Shown here: positions 1 to 7,332 of the stretch, piece after piece
Layout of the letters: every line of letters starts with the position of its first letter
How positions within the stretch are numbered: position 1 is the stretch's first letter
Source: Spirochaetaceae bacterium
GTDB taxonomy: Bacteria > Spirochaetota > Spirochaetia > Treponematales > Breznakiellaceae
Reading direction: 5' to 3'
Length of the DNA: 14,953 nucleotides
Assembly (NCBI GenBank): GCA_031255315.1
Contig: JAIRSS010000064.1
Coordinates: forward strand, 1-14,953
Program-made: the position numbers and the translations under genes
The notes under the pieces: generated by a model
The model's database searches: none
The model's input: only the letters and a program-made list of their open reading frames with translations
What the model was told of the DNA's origin: nothing

Positions 1-234
1 GGGGCCGCCGGTGCAGGGGCGGCGGACCGGACGGCGGAAGAAAGGCGGCTTCTCTACGTGGCCATGACGCGGGCGCGGCGGGGCCTGTATTTGTCCTGGG
101 CGCGTACGCGGATGCTGGGGGGGAGGAAGCTGGAGGCCGGTCCAAGCAGGTTCCTTGAAAACCTGGAGGAACTCATTCCCCTGGTCCGGGAAGAAAACCG
201 GAAGACCCGGGACCCGCAGGGCCGCTTGTTTTAA
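1..234 (+). CDS. UvrD/Rep/PcrA-type superfamily 1 DNA helicase, C-terminal fragment
   Basis: Only the last 77 residues are present; the gene starts before the window. Reading frame 1 runs open from base 1 to a TAA at 232-234. Near residues 13-25 it shows EERRLLYVAMTRA, the helicase motif VI region typical of UvrD, Rep and PcrA, followed by GLYLSWA and then PSRFLENL, the usual C-terminal sequence of this family. Family members are 3'-5' ATP-dependent DNA helicases acting in repair and in clearing replication forks in the cytoplasm. The fragment ends shortly after the PSRFL motif, so the long C-terminal tail of E. coli UvrD is lacking. UvrD, PcrA, Rep and related helicase-nucleases cannot be separated from this piece alone. 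Family assignment is firm; subfamily is not. Confidence 0.85.
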   Translation, partial: GAAGAGAADRTAEERRLLYVAMTRARRGLYLSWARTRMLGGRKLEAGPSRFLENLEELIPLVREENRKTRDPQGRLF

Positions 235-258
235 CGGCGCCCGTGGAAGGCTGCGGGG

Positions 259-282
259 AAAAAAGCCCCGGAGTGTTCCGGG
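259..282 (-). terminator. Probable Rho-independent terminator of the flavoprotein gene
   Basis: Read on the minus strand, the stem CCCGGA, loop ACAC, stem TCCGGG is followed by GC and then six T residues. It lies about 160 nt past the stop codon of the minus-strand flavoprotein gene at 440, in the convergent gap with the helicase fragment. The stem is only six base pairs, so the call is moderate. On the plus strand the hairpin has no T run. Nothing else is recognisable in 235-439. Confidence 0.5.
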
Positions 283-439
283 CCGCCGCCGCTTGTTCTG
301 TGTTCGGAACGGTGAGGGTTCATTCTCCGGCAAGCCCCGCCGCGGACAAAACCGCCTCTTTCACCCGTGACGGGAACCAGGCGACTTGGACCATTGACTC
401 TCCCGCTTCATATATCTCGTTATTTAAAGCCCACGCGGT

Positions 440-1057
440 TTAATGAATAAAATTCGTCCACACACGCGGGCCTAAGTCCGGCAGCCGCGTCGTTTTTTTA
501 CCGGCCTCCAGAGCATTGAGAAGCCACGCCATATTTCGTCCGATACACCTCATGGTATACCTGCCTTCGCCGTCCTGCTGTGTTTCTTCCGCGTTCGCGC
601 CGTGGATATTGTTCCAATAAACGGTCGGCGTGAGTATGGTTCCGGCGAGGGTGAGATAGTTGCAGAGCTGGTGATACACCGCGATAGCGCCTGAGCGTCG
701 TGTTACCACTAGCGCGGCCCCCGGTTTGTAGTCCAGGTTTAGTCCGGTGAAAAACATCCGGTCCAGCAAACATTTAAAGCCGCCCGCGATACCGCCGTAA
801 TACACCGGCGATGCGAGAATAATACCGTCAGCCGCCCGTGTTTTCTCGATATACTCGTTAACGCCGTCATCTTTTATGGCGCAAAGCCCATCCCTGCGGC
901 ACTTTCCACAGCCCATGCACCCGTGAACCGCCTTCACGCCGACATGCAACGTTTCCACTTCGACACCGGCGCTCCTCAGTTCTTCGCAAACCAGCAAAAG
1001 TCCGGCGCTGGTCGTACCTTTTTCATGGGGACTGCCATTAAACGCTAGTATTTTCAT
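440..1057 (-). CDS. Iron-sulfur flavoprotein-like NAD(P)H-dependent oxidoreductase (flavodoxin fold)
   Basis: The 205-residue protein matches the NADPH-dependent FMN reductase/iron-sulfur flavoprotein superfamily. Residues 1-16 form the first strand and FMN phosphate loop (MKILAFNGSPHEKGTT), and SPVYYGG at 83-89 is the second flavin-binding segment. Between them, cysteines 47, 50, 53 and 59 are spaced C-x2-C-x2-C-x5-C, the compact cluster described for archaeal and anaerobe iron-sulfur flavoproteins, so a 4Fe-4S centre passing electrons to FMN is plausible. The frame stays open upstream to 1201, but the ATG at 1055-1057 is preferred: it carries AGAGG at a good distance and begins exactly at the family's first beta strand. 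A weak promoter (TTGATG, 15-bp spacer, TATAGG on the minus strand, 1079-1105) lies just upstream. It is a single gene diverging from the RNA helicase. Physiological substrate is unknown; an oxygen- or quinone-detoxifying role is only a guess. Confidence 0.85.
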   Translation of the reverse strand: MKILAFNGSPHEKGTTSAGLLLVCEELRSAGVEVETLHVGVKAVHGCMGCGKCRRDGLCAIKDDGVNEYIEKTRAADGIILASPVYYGGIAGGFKCLLDRMFFTGLNLDYKPGAALVVTRRSGAIAVYHQLCNYLTLAGTILTPTVYWNNIHGANAEETQQDGEGRYTMRCIGRNMAWLLNALEAGKKTTRLPDLGPRVWTNFIH

Positions 1058-1252
1058 ACTGTACCTCTCTCTCAAAACCCTATAATGCGGCCCCAAAAAC
1101 ATCAAGAGGAATCTGTACCCGCTCACCAGCGCGTGTTTTCCCGCTAAACCTTTTTCTAAGCCCTGGTAACAAGTACGCGCAGGGAACATCACATGGTCCA
1201 CGGATAGTAATCACGGCGGCCTCCGCCTCTATTCAACATTTCCATAAATAGG

Positions 1253-1258
1253 TATACT
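1253..1258 (+). promoter_or_regulatory. Candidate -10 element of the helicase/ABC-F operon
   Basis: TATACT lies 11 nt before the ATG at 1270, and the intervening CTTACTTAC-like sequence holds no Shine-Dalgarno motif. The matching -35 is weak (TTCAAC at 1232-1237 with a short 15-bp spacer). The same TATACT hexamer precedes the M16 protease gene and selD at a similar short distance, which is the main reason to believe it. The predicted leader is only about 5 nt. Confidence 0.45.
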
Positions 1259-1269
1259 TACTTACTTAT

Positions 1270-3045
1270 ATGGAATTTGCTGAACTAAATTTGCACCCCG
1301 AACTCCAACGGGGTATTGCTGAGGCGGGGTATCTTACGTGTATGCCCGTTCAGGAACAGGTATTGACCAACGCATTTGGGGGGCAGGACCTGTACGTCCA
1401 ATCCCAGACAGGGACGGGGAAAACCGCCGCTTTCCTCATAGTTGTTTTTCAGCGCCTTCTGACCGAATCCAGCCTTTCAGGGAAGAAAGTCCTTATTATG
1501 ACGCCCACTCGGGAACTGGCGGTGCAAGTGGAAGAAGAGGCGCGGCTCCTGGGAAAATATCTCCCGTTCAAGACCGGGAGTTTTTACGGCGGCGTGGGGT
1601 ATTCGGATCAGCAGCGGCTTTTGAAAAACCAGGTCCAGATTCTTGTAGGAACTCCGGGCCGGGTGCTGGATTTAAACGCTTCGGGCAAAATGAATCTTAT
1701 GGATATTGCCTTCCTGGTATTAGACGAAGCGGATCGTATGTTCGATATGGGCTTCTATCCCGACTTACGGAAACTTATCAAAGTGATCCCCCCGGCGGAC
1801 AGGCGGCAGACCATGCTGTTCAGCGCGACGCTCAACAACTGGGTTAAAAATCTGGCCTTGGAGTATACCAAATCCCCCCGTGAAATCGAAATCGCGCCGG
1901 AAAATGTAACCGTGGAAGAAATAGAGCAGGTCCTCTACCACGTGCCAAGCGAAGATAAGATGAAGCTGCTTATAGGCATCCTTGAACGCGAAAAGCCGGA
2001 GAGCGCCATCATTTTCTGTAATACCAAACGATATGTTGAAATCGTGGCGAAACGGCTGCAACTCAACGAGATAGCCTGTGAATTCATCATAGGGGACCTG
2101 CCGCAATCCAGGCGGCTTAAGATCATCAATGACGTAAAAGCCGGAAAAATCCGTTTCCTGGTGGCCACCGATGTGGCGGCCCGGGGGCTCGATATCGAAG
2201 CCCTGGCTATGGTGGTGAACTACGACCTTCCGGGAGAGGAGGAAAACTACGTCCACCGTATAGGCCGCACCGCGAGGGCGGGTAAAACCGGCAAGGCCGT
2301 CACCCTGGCAAGCGAGCAGGATGTATATGAACTTCCCGCCATAGAGCGGTATCTCGGAAAGAAGATTCCTTCCGAAATCGCAACGGCGGAACTTTTTGGA
2401 GAGGATAAGAGCGCGGGTATGCGAATCAAAACTGAAACCTACGATGGCGAGCGGAATTCGTCCCGGGACCGGAACGGCGGACGCTCAGGCGGCGAAGCGC
2501 GGCGGCGTTCCGGCAGAAACCGGGAACACAGCTCCAGCCGGAGCGCCGAAAACGCGTCCGTCCGCACTGAACGGAGAGCTTCCCGTCAGCGCCGCGGAAA
2601 AAACGGGCCGGAGCCGGATATTTCCACCCTTCCCTTTGAGGAGCGGATGGCGTATTACAAACAGAAATACGACACAACCGCTAATCCGGCTGGGGCGGGA
2701 GACGCCCCCGTCAAACAGAAAGCCGAAGGCCCGGATGAACATGGAAACCGGGGCCGGGAAAAGTCCCCCGGCGGTTCTTCTCGAAAGAGGCGGGACGCCG
2801 GCAAGCGGACGGCGGGGAAGCCGCCTTTGGAGCGGGGAAAAAACAGCGGTTCCCCCAGACAGAGAGGCGGTACGTCCGGCGGGGGAAGTAAACCCCCGGT
2901 GGAAAGCCTCCCGTCCGGGGCGGCGGAACAGGAAAACAAAAAAACCGGAACCGGCCAGCCCGCGGTCAGGACGGGCGCCGCGCAAAACCAGAGCCTCTTA
3001 AACCGGCTTTTAGGAATCTTCAAACCCAAAAAACAAAAGGAATAG
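1270..3045 (+). CDS. DEAD-box ATP-dependent RNA helicase with long basic C-terminal tail
   Basis: This 591-residue protein has all helicase motifs in order: Q motif (about 3-30), motif I SQTGTGKT (45-52), PTREL (79-83), TPGR (128-131), DEAD (152-155), SAT (185-187), ATDVAARGLDI (299-309) and HRIGRTARAG (329-338). It is an RNA-dependent ATPase that unwinds short duplexes in RNA decay, ribosome assembly or cold adaptation; the core resembles RhlB/RhlE/CshA-type enzymes. After about residue 380 comes a tail of some 210 residues rich in Arg, Lys, Gly, Ser and Pro, predicted disordered and RNA-binding. It is interrupted by a conserved-looking patch FEERMAYYKQKY (around 457-468) and ends in LLNRLLGIFKPKK, which could be amphipathic. 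The ATG at 1270 has no Shine-Dalgarno sequence but begins exactly at the Q motif. The next gene starts 3 nt after the stop and has its ribosome-binding site inside this gene, so the two are probably translationally coupled. A specific rhlB or deaD symbol is not justified. Confidence 0.93.
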   Translation: MEFAELNLHPELQRGIAEAGYLTCMPVQEQVLTNAFGGQDLYVQSQTGTGKTAAFLIVVFQRLLTESSLSGKKVLIMTPTRELAVQVEEEARLLGKYLPFKTGSFYGGVGYSDQQRLLKNQVQILVGTPGRVLDLNASGKMNLMDIAFLVLDEADRMFDMGFYPDLRKLIKVIPPADRRQTMLFSATLNNWVKNLALEYTKSPREIEIAPENVTVEEIEQVLYHVPSEDKMKLLIGILEREKPESAIIFCNTKRYVEIVAKRLQLNEIACEFIIGDLPQSRRLKIINDVKAGKIRFLVATDVAARGLDIEALAMVVNYDLPGEEENYVHRIGRTARAGKTGKAVTLASEQDVYELPAIERYLGKKIPSEIATAELFGEDKSAGMRIKTETYDGERNSSRDRNGGRSGGEARRRSGRNREHSSSRSAENASVRTERRASRQRRGKNGPEPDISTLPFEERMAYYKQKYDTTANPAGAGDAPVKQKAEGPDEHGNRGREKSPGGSSRKRRDAGKRTAGKPPLERGKNSGSPRQRGGTSGGGSKPPVESLPSGAAEQENKKTGTGQPAVRTGAAQNQSLLNRLLGIFKPKKQKE

Positions 3046-3048
3046 TTC

Positions 3049-4692
3049 GTGATTACCGTTACCGATGTAAGCCTCAGTTATGGAGAGCGGACCCTCTTCA
3101 AAGATGCTAATGTTAAATTTACTCCCGGCAACTGTTACGGCATAATTGGCGCCAATGGAGCGGGGAAATCGACCTTCCTCAAGATACTGTCCGGCGAAGC
3201 CGAACATGACAAGGGCGAAATCTCCGTTACCACCGGGGAACGTATCGCGGTCCTCCGGCAGGATCACTTCGCTTTTGAGGAATTTCCGGTCATGGAAACT
3301 GTGATCATGGGGTTCCCCAAACTTTACGAAATCCAAAAAGAACGGGAGACGATCTACGCAAAGGAAGATTTCTCTGAAGAAGACGGCATGAAAGCCAGCG
3401 AATTGGAAGCGGACTTCGCGGATCTGGGAGGCTGGGAAGCGGAATCTCAGACGGGGCAGCTTCTTTCCGGCCTGGGCATTGACGAGGAAGACCATAATAA
3501 GCTGATGTCCGAGTTGGAAGAACCCAAGAAAGTACGGGTCCTTTTGGCCCAGGCCCTTTTCGGCAACCCGGACATCCTCCTTCTGGACGAACCTACCAAC
3601 GGCCTGGACCTGGAATCCATCGCCTGGCTTGAGGACTTCCTCATAGACTTTCCCAACACCGTAATCGTGGTATCCCATGACCGGCATTTCCTCAACGCGG
3701 TTTGCACGCACATCTGCGACATTGATTATGGGAAAATCACCCTGTATTCAGGAAACTACGATTTTTGGTACCAGATGAGCCAGATGCTCCAGAAGCAGGC
3801 GCGGGATCAGCTGAAAAAACGGGAAGAAAAGGCCAGGGAACTTAAAGAATTCATCCAGCGGTTCGCCTCTAACGCGTCGAAAAGCCGGCAGGCCACGAGC
3901 CGCAAGAAGGTCCTGGAAAAGCTGGACCTGAACGGAGTAGCCGCTACCAGCCGGAAATTCCCCTACGTCGGCTTTAAACCCCTCCGGGAAATCGGCAACA
4001 ATGTGCTTCGCATTGAGAAACTGGGATGCGCGGCTGAAGGAACGGAACTGCTCCGGGATTTTTCGTTAATAGTAAATAAACACGATAAAATCGCCTTTGT
4101 CGGCGCCGAACATCCTTCAAAATCGGCCCTTTTCGATATTATCGCCGGGGAAACCTCCGCCGCCGGAGACTATTATTGGGGTCAAACCATCTCCTTCTCC
4201 TACTTCCCGCGGGAGAACAGCGCGTTCTTTCATTCCGGCTTGTCCATTACCGACTGGCTCAGGCAATACTCCCCGGATCAGGACGAAACCTATGTGCGGA
4301 GCTTCCTGGGACGGATGCTCTTTTCCGGGGACGAGGCCCTCAAGCCCGTCAACGTCCTCTCCGGAGGAGAGAAGGTGCGGTGTATGCTGGCCAGGATGAT
4401 GCTTTCCGGCGCCAACGTCCTCATTCTGGACGAGCCGACCAACCATCTGGACCTGGAAGCTATCACCGCCCTTAACGACGGCCTTATCGCGTTCCCCGGA
4501 GTCATCCTGTTCAACTCCCACGACCATGAGTTCGTCAATTCCATAGCCAACCGCGTCATCGAGATTCTTCCTCCCGGCGGCGGCAGCGCGTATATAGACC
4601 GAAGGATGCCGTTTGACGACTATCTGAACGATGAGTCCGTCAAGGATCTGCGGCGCGAAGCCTACCACCACGCCGAACGGCTGCGGATATAA
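3049..4692 (+). CDS. ABC-F family ATPase (YbiT/YkpA-like), probable ribosome-associated factor
   Basis: The 547-residue protein has two ABC ATPase domains and no membrane segments, the ABC-F layout. Known ABC-F proteins bind the ribosomal E site and regulate or rescue translation, or give antibiotic protection. Domain 1 has Walker A GANGAGKST (34-42), Walker B with DEPTN (about 176-184) and switch histidine in SHDRHF (209-214), but its signature is LMSELEEPKK (152-161) instead of LSGGQ. A charged linker follows (about 240-295, rich in Lys, Glu, Arg and Gln), the P-site tRNA interaction motif of the family. Domain 2 has LSGGE (437-441) and DEPTNHLDL, but its Walker A reads GAEHPSKSA (352-360), lacking the glycine before the lysine. 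The start is GTG at 3049, preceded by AAGGAA six bases away inside the helicase gene. Tight linkage to the RNA helicase suggests a joint role on RNA or ribosomes. Subfamily is from memory of the family. Confidence 0.9.
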   Translation: MITVTDVSLSYGERTLFKDANVKFTPGNCYGIIGANGAGKSTFLKILSGEAEHDKGEISVTTGERIAVLRQDHFAFEEFPVMETVIMGFPKLYEIQKERETIYAKEDFSEEDGMKASELEADFADLGGWEAESQTGQLLSGLGIDEEDHNKLMSELEEPKKVRVLLAQALFGNPDILLLDEPTNGLDLESIAWLEDFLIDFPNTVIVVSHDRHFLNAVCTHICDIDYGKITLYSGNYDFWYQMSQMLQKQARDQLKKREEKARELKEFIQRFASNASKSRQATSRKKVLEKLDLNGVAATSRKFPYVGFKPLREIGNNVLRIEKLGCAAEGTELLRDFSLIVNKHDKIAFVGAEHPSKSALFDIIAGETSAAGDYYWGQTISFSYFPRENSAFFHSGLSITDWLRQYSPDQDETYVRSFLGRMLFSGDEALKPVNVLSGGEKVRCMLARMMLSGANVLILDEPTNHLDLEAITALNDGLIAFPGVILFNSHDHEFVNSIANRVIEILPPGGGSAYIDRRMPFDDYLNDESVKDLRREAYHHAERLRI

Positions 4693-4794
4693 TGCTCCGG
4701 ACGGCAAGGGTTCTTTTCGGACGAAGCGTTTCCGCATACCTTTGAATAGTACGGCGTAAAGCGGCGCTCCTCCATTCCGTATCCGCCAGCCGGC

Positions 4795-6804
4795 CTATTC
4801 GTATATGGTCCTGCCCCGTTTGTCGGCTATGCCGGTTTTGCGGTAAAAGTAGGTATTGATCTGATCCCGCCACTCACGGGCGTTGTCCCGCTGGCGTTCA
4901 AACCGGGCAAGCACGGAACCGTATACCCCTTCGGCAAGTTCTCCTTTAAGCCCCGTCCAGGCTTCAATCATAGCGTTCACCTCATCGAAGCCTTCAAAAT
5001 GCGCGTCGTAGATGTTTTGCAGCAGCGTCTCGCCGTTTTTCATGATGTAGTCGTACCGCAGGCGGTGAAAAAACAGGATGAGGTTTTCAGGACAGGAAGC
5101 AGGATCGTTAAAAACCGCCGCGTTTTGGGGGGCGTAGAGGCCGGCGTATCCGGTCCCCGCGGCAGTCCGGTCTATGCCGACCGCGTTCCGGTCGGCCCGG
5201 TGATAAACTCCCCATGAGGAAAACTCGTAGCCTTCAATATTCGGTCCGTAATGCGCTGCCGGAGTTACCATAAAACAGACGCCGAAGGGGGCGTTGTACT
5301 TTTCGTAGGCTGAATAAGACGCGAGGAGGATGCCGGCTATGGTTTCGGCGGTTTTCCCCGGCCCAAAGCTGAGGGCGCTCCACTCACGGGCGATTTCAGC
5401 GGCGGTAACGGCGGGGTTCCAGGCCACGCGGCCAAAGCCGAAAAAGTTCGCCTGGGCAAGGGTATGCCCCGTCCAGTTGAGATCCCGGCCCACGTTGGCT
5501 ACCGCGGCGAATCCTTCCATGCGGTTCCCCGCCAGTTCCCTGACGCGGCCCCCGGGACCATAGCCGGTGTCGAAGTTCATAATCCGTTCCCACAGCCAGG
5601 GCAGGAAGCAGAGGTCGATTTGCTGGCCCGTGTATTCCTGGGTAATTTGAAGCTCCATGACATACCGGGTTTTCTTCAGCGCGCCGAAAAGCGGCATGAC
5701 CGGCTCCAGTACCTGAAAGTCCAGAGGGCCGTACTTGGCCTGCAAAATGACGTTGCCGGCGAATTGCCCATCCAGGGGTATAAAATTATCGTAGGCGGCC
5801 CGGGCCCGGTCAATGGAATGATCCCGCCAGTCCTGCCGGCAGTGGTATACAAAGCAGCGCCACACCACTTCCCCGCCATAAGGCTCAAGGGCCGCCGCAA
5901 GCATGTTGGCCCCGTCAGCGTGGGTCCGCCCGTACTGGAAGGGGCCGCTTTCGCCTTCGGAATCCGCTTTAACGATGAATCCCGCCAAATCGGGAATATA
6001 CCGGTATATGAGGGCGGCCCGTTCCTTCCACCAGTCCGCCACCGCCGGGTCCAGGGGATCCGCCGTATCAAGGGCGCCCAGGCCCACAGGCGAGGCGAAA
6101 TTGACGGCCAGGATCAGCCGTATCCCGAATGGCCGGAACAGGGCGGCGAGGTCCGCCAGGGCCGGCAGGTATTCTTCGGTGATAAGCAGCTTCGCCGCCT
6201 GGCGTACATTGACGTTGTTGATGGAAATACGGTTTAGACCCGTCGAAGCGGCAAGGCGGGCGTACGCGGTAACGCGTTCCCGGTCGTATTCGATACGGTT
6301 GTCCCGGAAGAAGAACGAGGGGCCCGCGTACCCCCGTTCTATGCTGCCGTCCAGGTTGTCCCAGTGGTTGAGCATCCGCAGGCCCGCCGCCGGGGCCCCG
6401 GTGATTTCGTCTCCATCTTTCAGCGCGCCCTGGGCAAGGAGCGCGAAGAAGCGGTATACGCCGTAGAGCAGGCCCCGTTCATCCGCCCCGGCAATGACGG
6501 TCTGTTGATCCGCGCCGGTCCTGATGGAAAACCCCTCCGGCGGAAGCGGCGGGTTACATGGAAGTTCCGGCGGGATAATCTCCAGGATCACTCCCGCCGC
6601 GGATGGTTCGCCCGCCGCCTCAGCGTCGATGTTCCAGCATTTTTTCAGCAAAAAGCGGTACTCGGAAACCGCGTTGTTAAAAACCTCGCCTTCTCCGGTA
6701 CTGAAAAAGCGGGACAGGGAATCAGCGCTGCGAGAGGACGGTTCCGCAGGCAATTCCGGGGAATTTTCCCCGTATTTTTGGAACCAGCAATCATATTCGT
6801 ACAT
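4795..6804 (-). CDS. aguA: GH67 alpha-glucuronidase (xylan alpha-1,2-glucuronosidase)
   Basis: The 669-residue protein matches the usual length and motif order of glycoside hydrolase family 67. These inverting enzymes remove (4-O-methyl)-D-glucuronic acid from the non-reducing-end xylose of short glucuronoxylo-oligosaccharides. By spacing to characterised GH67 enzymes, Glu283 in KADSEGESGP is the general acid, and Asp362 (PLDFQ) with Glu390 (LQITQEY) form the base pair; the intervals of 79 and 28 residues fit exactly. LNHWDNLDGSIERGYAG (about 145-161) is another conserved block. There is no signal peptide, so it acts in the cytoplasm on imported aldouronic acids. The frame extends upstream to 6879, but the ATG at 6802-6804 has GAGG five bases before it and starts like family members; the extension would run into repeat copy A. 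It is a solitary gene with no transporter or xylanase in the window. Its 5' end sits 14 bases from the repeat. Confidence 0.95.
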   Translation of the reverse strand: MYEYDCWFQKYGENSPELPAEPSSRSADSLSRFFSTGEGEVFNNAVSEYRFLLKKCWNIDAEAAGEPSAAGVILEIIPPELPCNPPLPPEGFSIRTGADQQTVIAGADERGLLYGVYRFFALLAQGALKDGDEITGAPAAGLRMLNHWDNLDGSIERGYAGPSFFFRDNRIEYDRERVTAYARLAASTGLNRISINNVNVRQAAKLLITEEYLPALADLAALFRPFGIRLILAVNFASPVGLGALDTADPLDPAVADWWKERAALIYRYIPDLAGFIVKADSEGESGPFQYGRTHADGANMLAAALEPYGGEVVWRCFVYHCRQDWRDHSIDRARAAYDNFIPLDGQFAGNVILQAKYGPLDFQVLEPVMPLFGALKKTRYVMELQITQEYTGQQIDLCFLPWLWERIMNFDTGYGPGGRVRELAGNRMEGFAAVANVGRDLNWTGHTLAQANFFGFGRVAWNPAVTAAEIAREWSALSFGPGKTAETIAGILLASYSAYEKYNAPFGVCFMVTPAAHYGPNIEGYEFSSWGVYHRADRNAVGIDRTAAGTGYAGLYAPQNAAVFNDPASCPENLILFFHRLRYDYIMKNGETLLQNIYDAHFEGFDEVNAMIEAWTGLKGELAEGVYGSVLARFERQRDNAREWRDQINTYFYRKTGIADKRGRTIYE

Positions 6805-6818
6805 AGATACCTCGTTAC

Positions 6819-6959
6819 CGTGAGTTCGACGGAAGGGAAACTCCTGTTCAACACCGTCATATGGGCGCGTATGGCACATTACCGGGCGACGTAATCCGGT
6901 GAAGGCATCCGCGCCCGTTTGGAGTGTCCGCAGCCCGCGTTGTTCCCTTCGAACTCACG
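6819..6959. repeat. Dispersed repeat copy A with terminal inverted ends (141 bp)
   Basis: The left end CGTGAGTTCGA (6819-6829) and right end TCGAACTCACG (6949-6959) are perfect 11-bp inverted repeats; the match continues imperfectly with AAGGGAA on the left and TTCCC on the right. The interior can be lined up with copy B at 14515-14735 over about 100 bases: TGTTCA, CCGTCAT, GGGCG, CCGGGCGA, AATCC and TGAAG occur in the same order. There is no coding capacity. It looks like a small non-autonomous mobile element or structured intergenic repeat. It lies immediately upstream of aguA, so that gene's promoter must be within or beyond it. Confidence 0.75.
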
Positions 6960-7028
6960 CTCATTAATCTCGTCGAAAAGAGACGGCCGGCCAAAAACAA
7001 AAATCAGCCGGGATACGGACGCGGAGAC

Positions 7029-7244
7029 TCAGCCATCTTCCTGACAGAAGGTTTTTTCACCATACGGTTTTTTCTGGTTTAGTTTCAAGAGCAGCCCGTC
7101 CGCCTGTTTTTCCTTGGCAGCCGGACGAATTGAAGGCGTCCCGTAGTTATACCACGGGCGCAGGAAGCGATACGCTTCAGCGAGGGCGGCGCGCTCTTCG
7201 CCGGCGCCAAACCGGAAATATCCCGCCGTCTTAGGGAACTTTTG
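7029..7244 (-). pseudogene. Degraded C-terminal remnant of an integrase-core (DDE) transposase
   Basis: A minus-strand frame without a usable start codon reads from about 7244 to a TGA at 7029-7031. It contains the blocks TAGYFRFGAGEERAAL, AYRFLRPWYNYGTPS and KKPYGEK. The order Y-R-F, acidic stretch, Y-x-x-L-R, N-Y, PS and then a P-Y-x-x motif resembles, from memory, the end of integrase-catalytic-domain transposases, where a Y-R-Y/F segment is followed by L-Y-x-N-F-F-x-P-S and then T-P-Y. Catalytic residues and the N-terminal two thirds are missing, and the sequence after PS looks eroded. It occupies the gap between aguA and the M16 gene beside repeat copy A, which suggests an old insertion site. 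A chance open frame is the alternative. Confidence 0.45.
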
Positions 7245-7296
7245 CCGTCCCGTTACCGGTTGAATCCGGCGTCTCCTGTGGAACCGAAATTTCCCG

Positions 7297-7325
7297 TTGG
7301 TATAAGCTCCCTAAAACAGTATACT
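7297..7325 (+). promoter_or_regulatory. Sigma-70-type promoter of the M16 protease gene, predicted leaderless
   Basis: TTGGTA (7297-7302) is separated by exactly 17 bp from TATACT (7320-7325). Counting the last -10 base as -7 puts the start at 7332-7333, the base before or at the A of the ATG at 7333. No Shine-Dalgarno sequence is present between the promoter and the start codon. Confidence 0.65.
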
Positions 7326-7332
7326 TTATTGT

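Noticed and set aside
243..443. Small plus-strand open frame in the gap after the UvrD-type fragment
   Set aside because: No ribosome-binding site, no family resemblance, and it covers the likely minus-strand terminator.
1058..1201. 48-codon upstream extension of the flavoprotein gene
   Set aside because: The internal ATG at 1057 has a ribosome-binding site and starts at the first beta strand of the flavodoxin fold; the extension resembles nothing.
2485..3029. Long open frames overlapping the tail of the DEAD-box gene on both strands
   Set aside because: They arise from the biased Arg/Gly/Pro codons of the tail and show no domain or start signal of their own.
4693..4794. Terminator between the convergent ABC-F and aguA genes
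   Set aside because: Only 4-bp stems without T-runs could be found; nothing supportable.
5464..6237. 257-codon plus-strand open frame opposite aguA
   Set aside because: It lies wholly antisense to a gene with intact GH67 catalytic motifs and its translation shows no recognisable domain; GC-rich DNA commonly gives such shadow frames.
6805..6879. Upstream start for aguA
   Set aside because: It would translate into repeat copy A and has no ribosome-binding site, whereas the ATG at 6804 has GAGG at normal distance.
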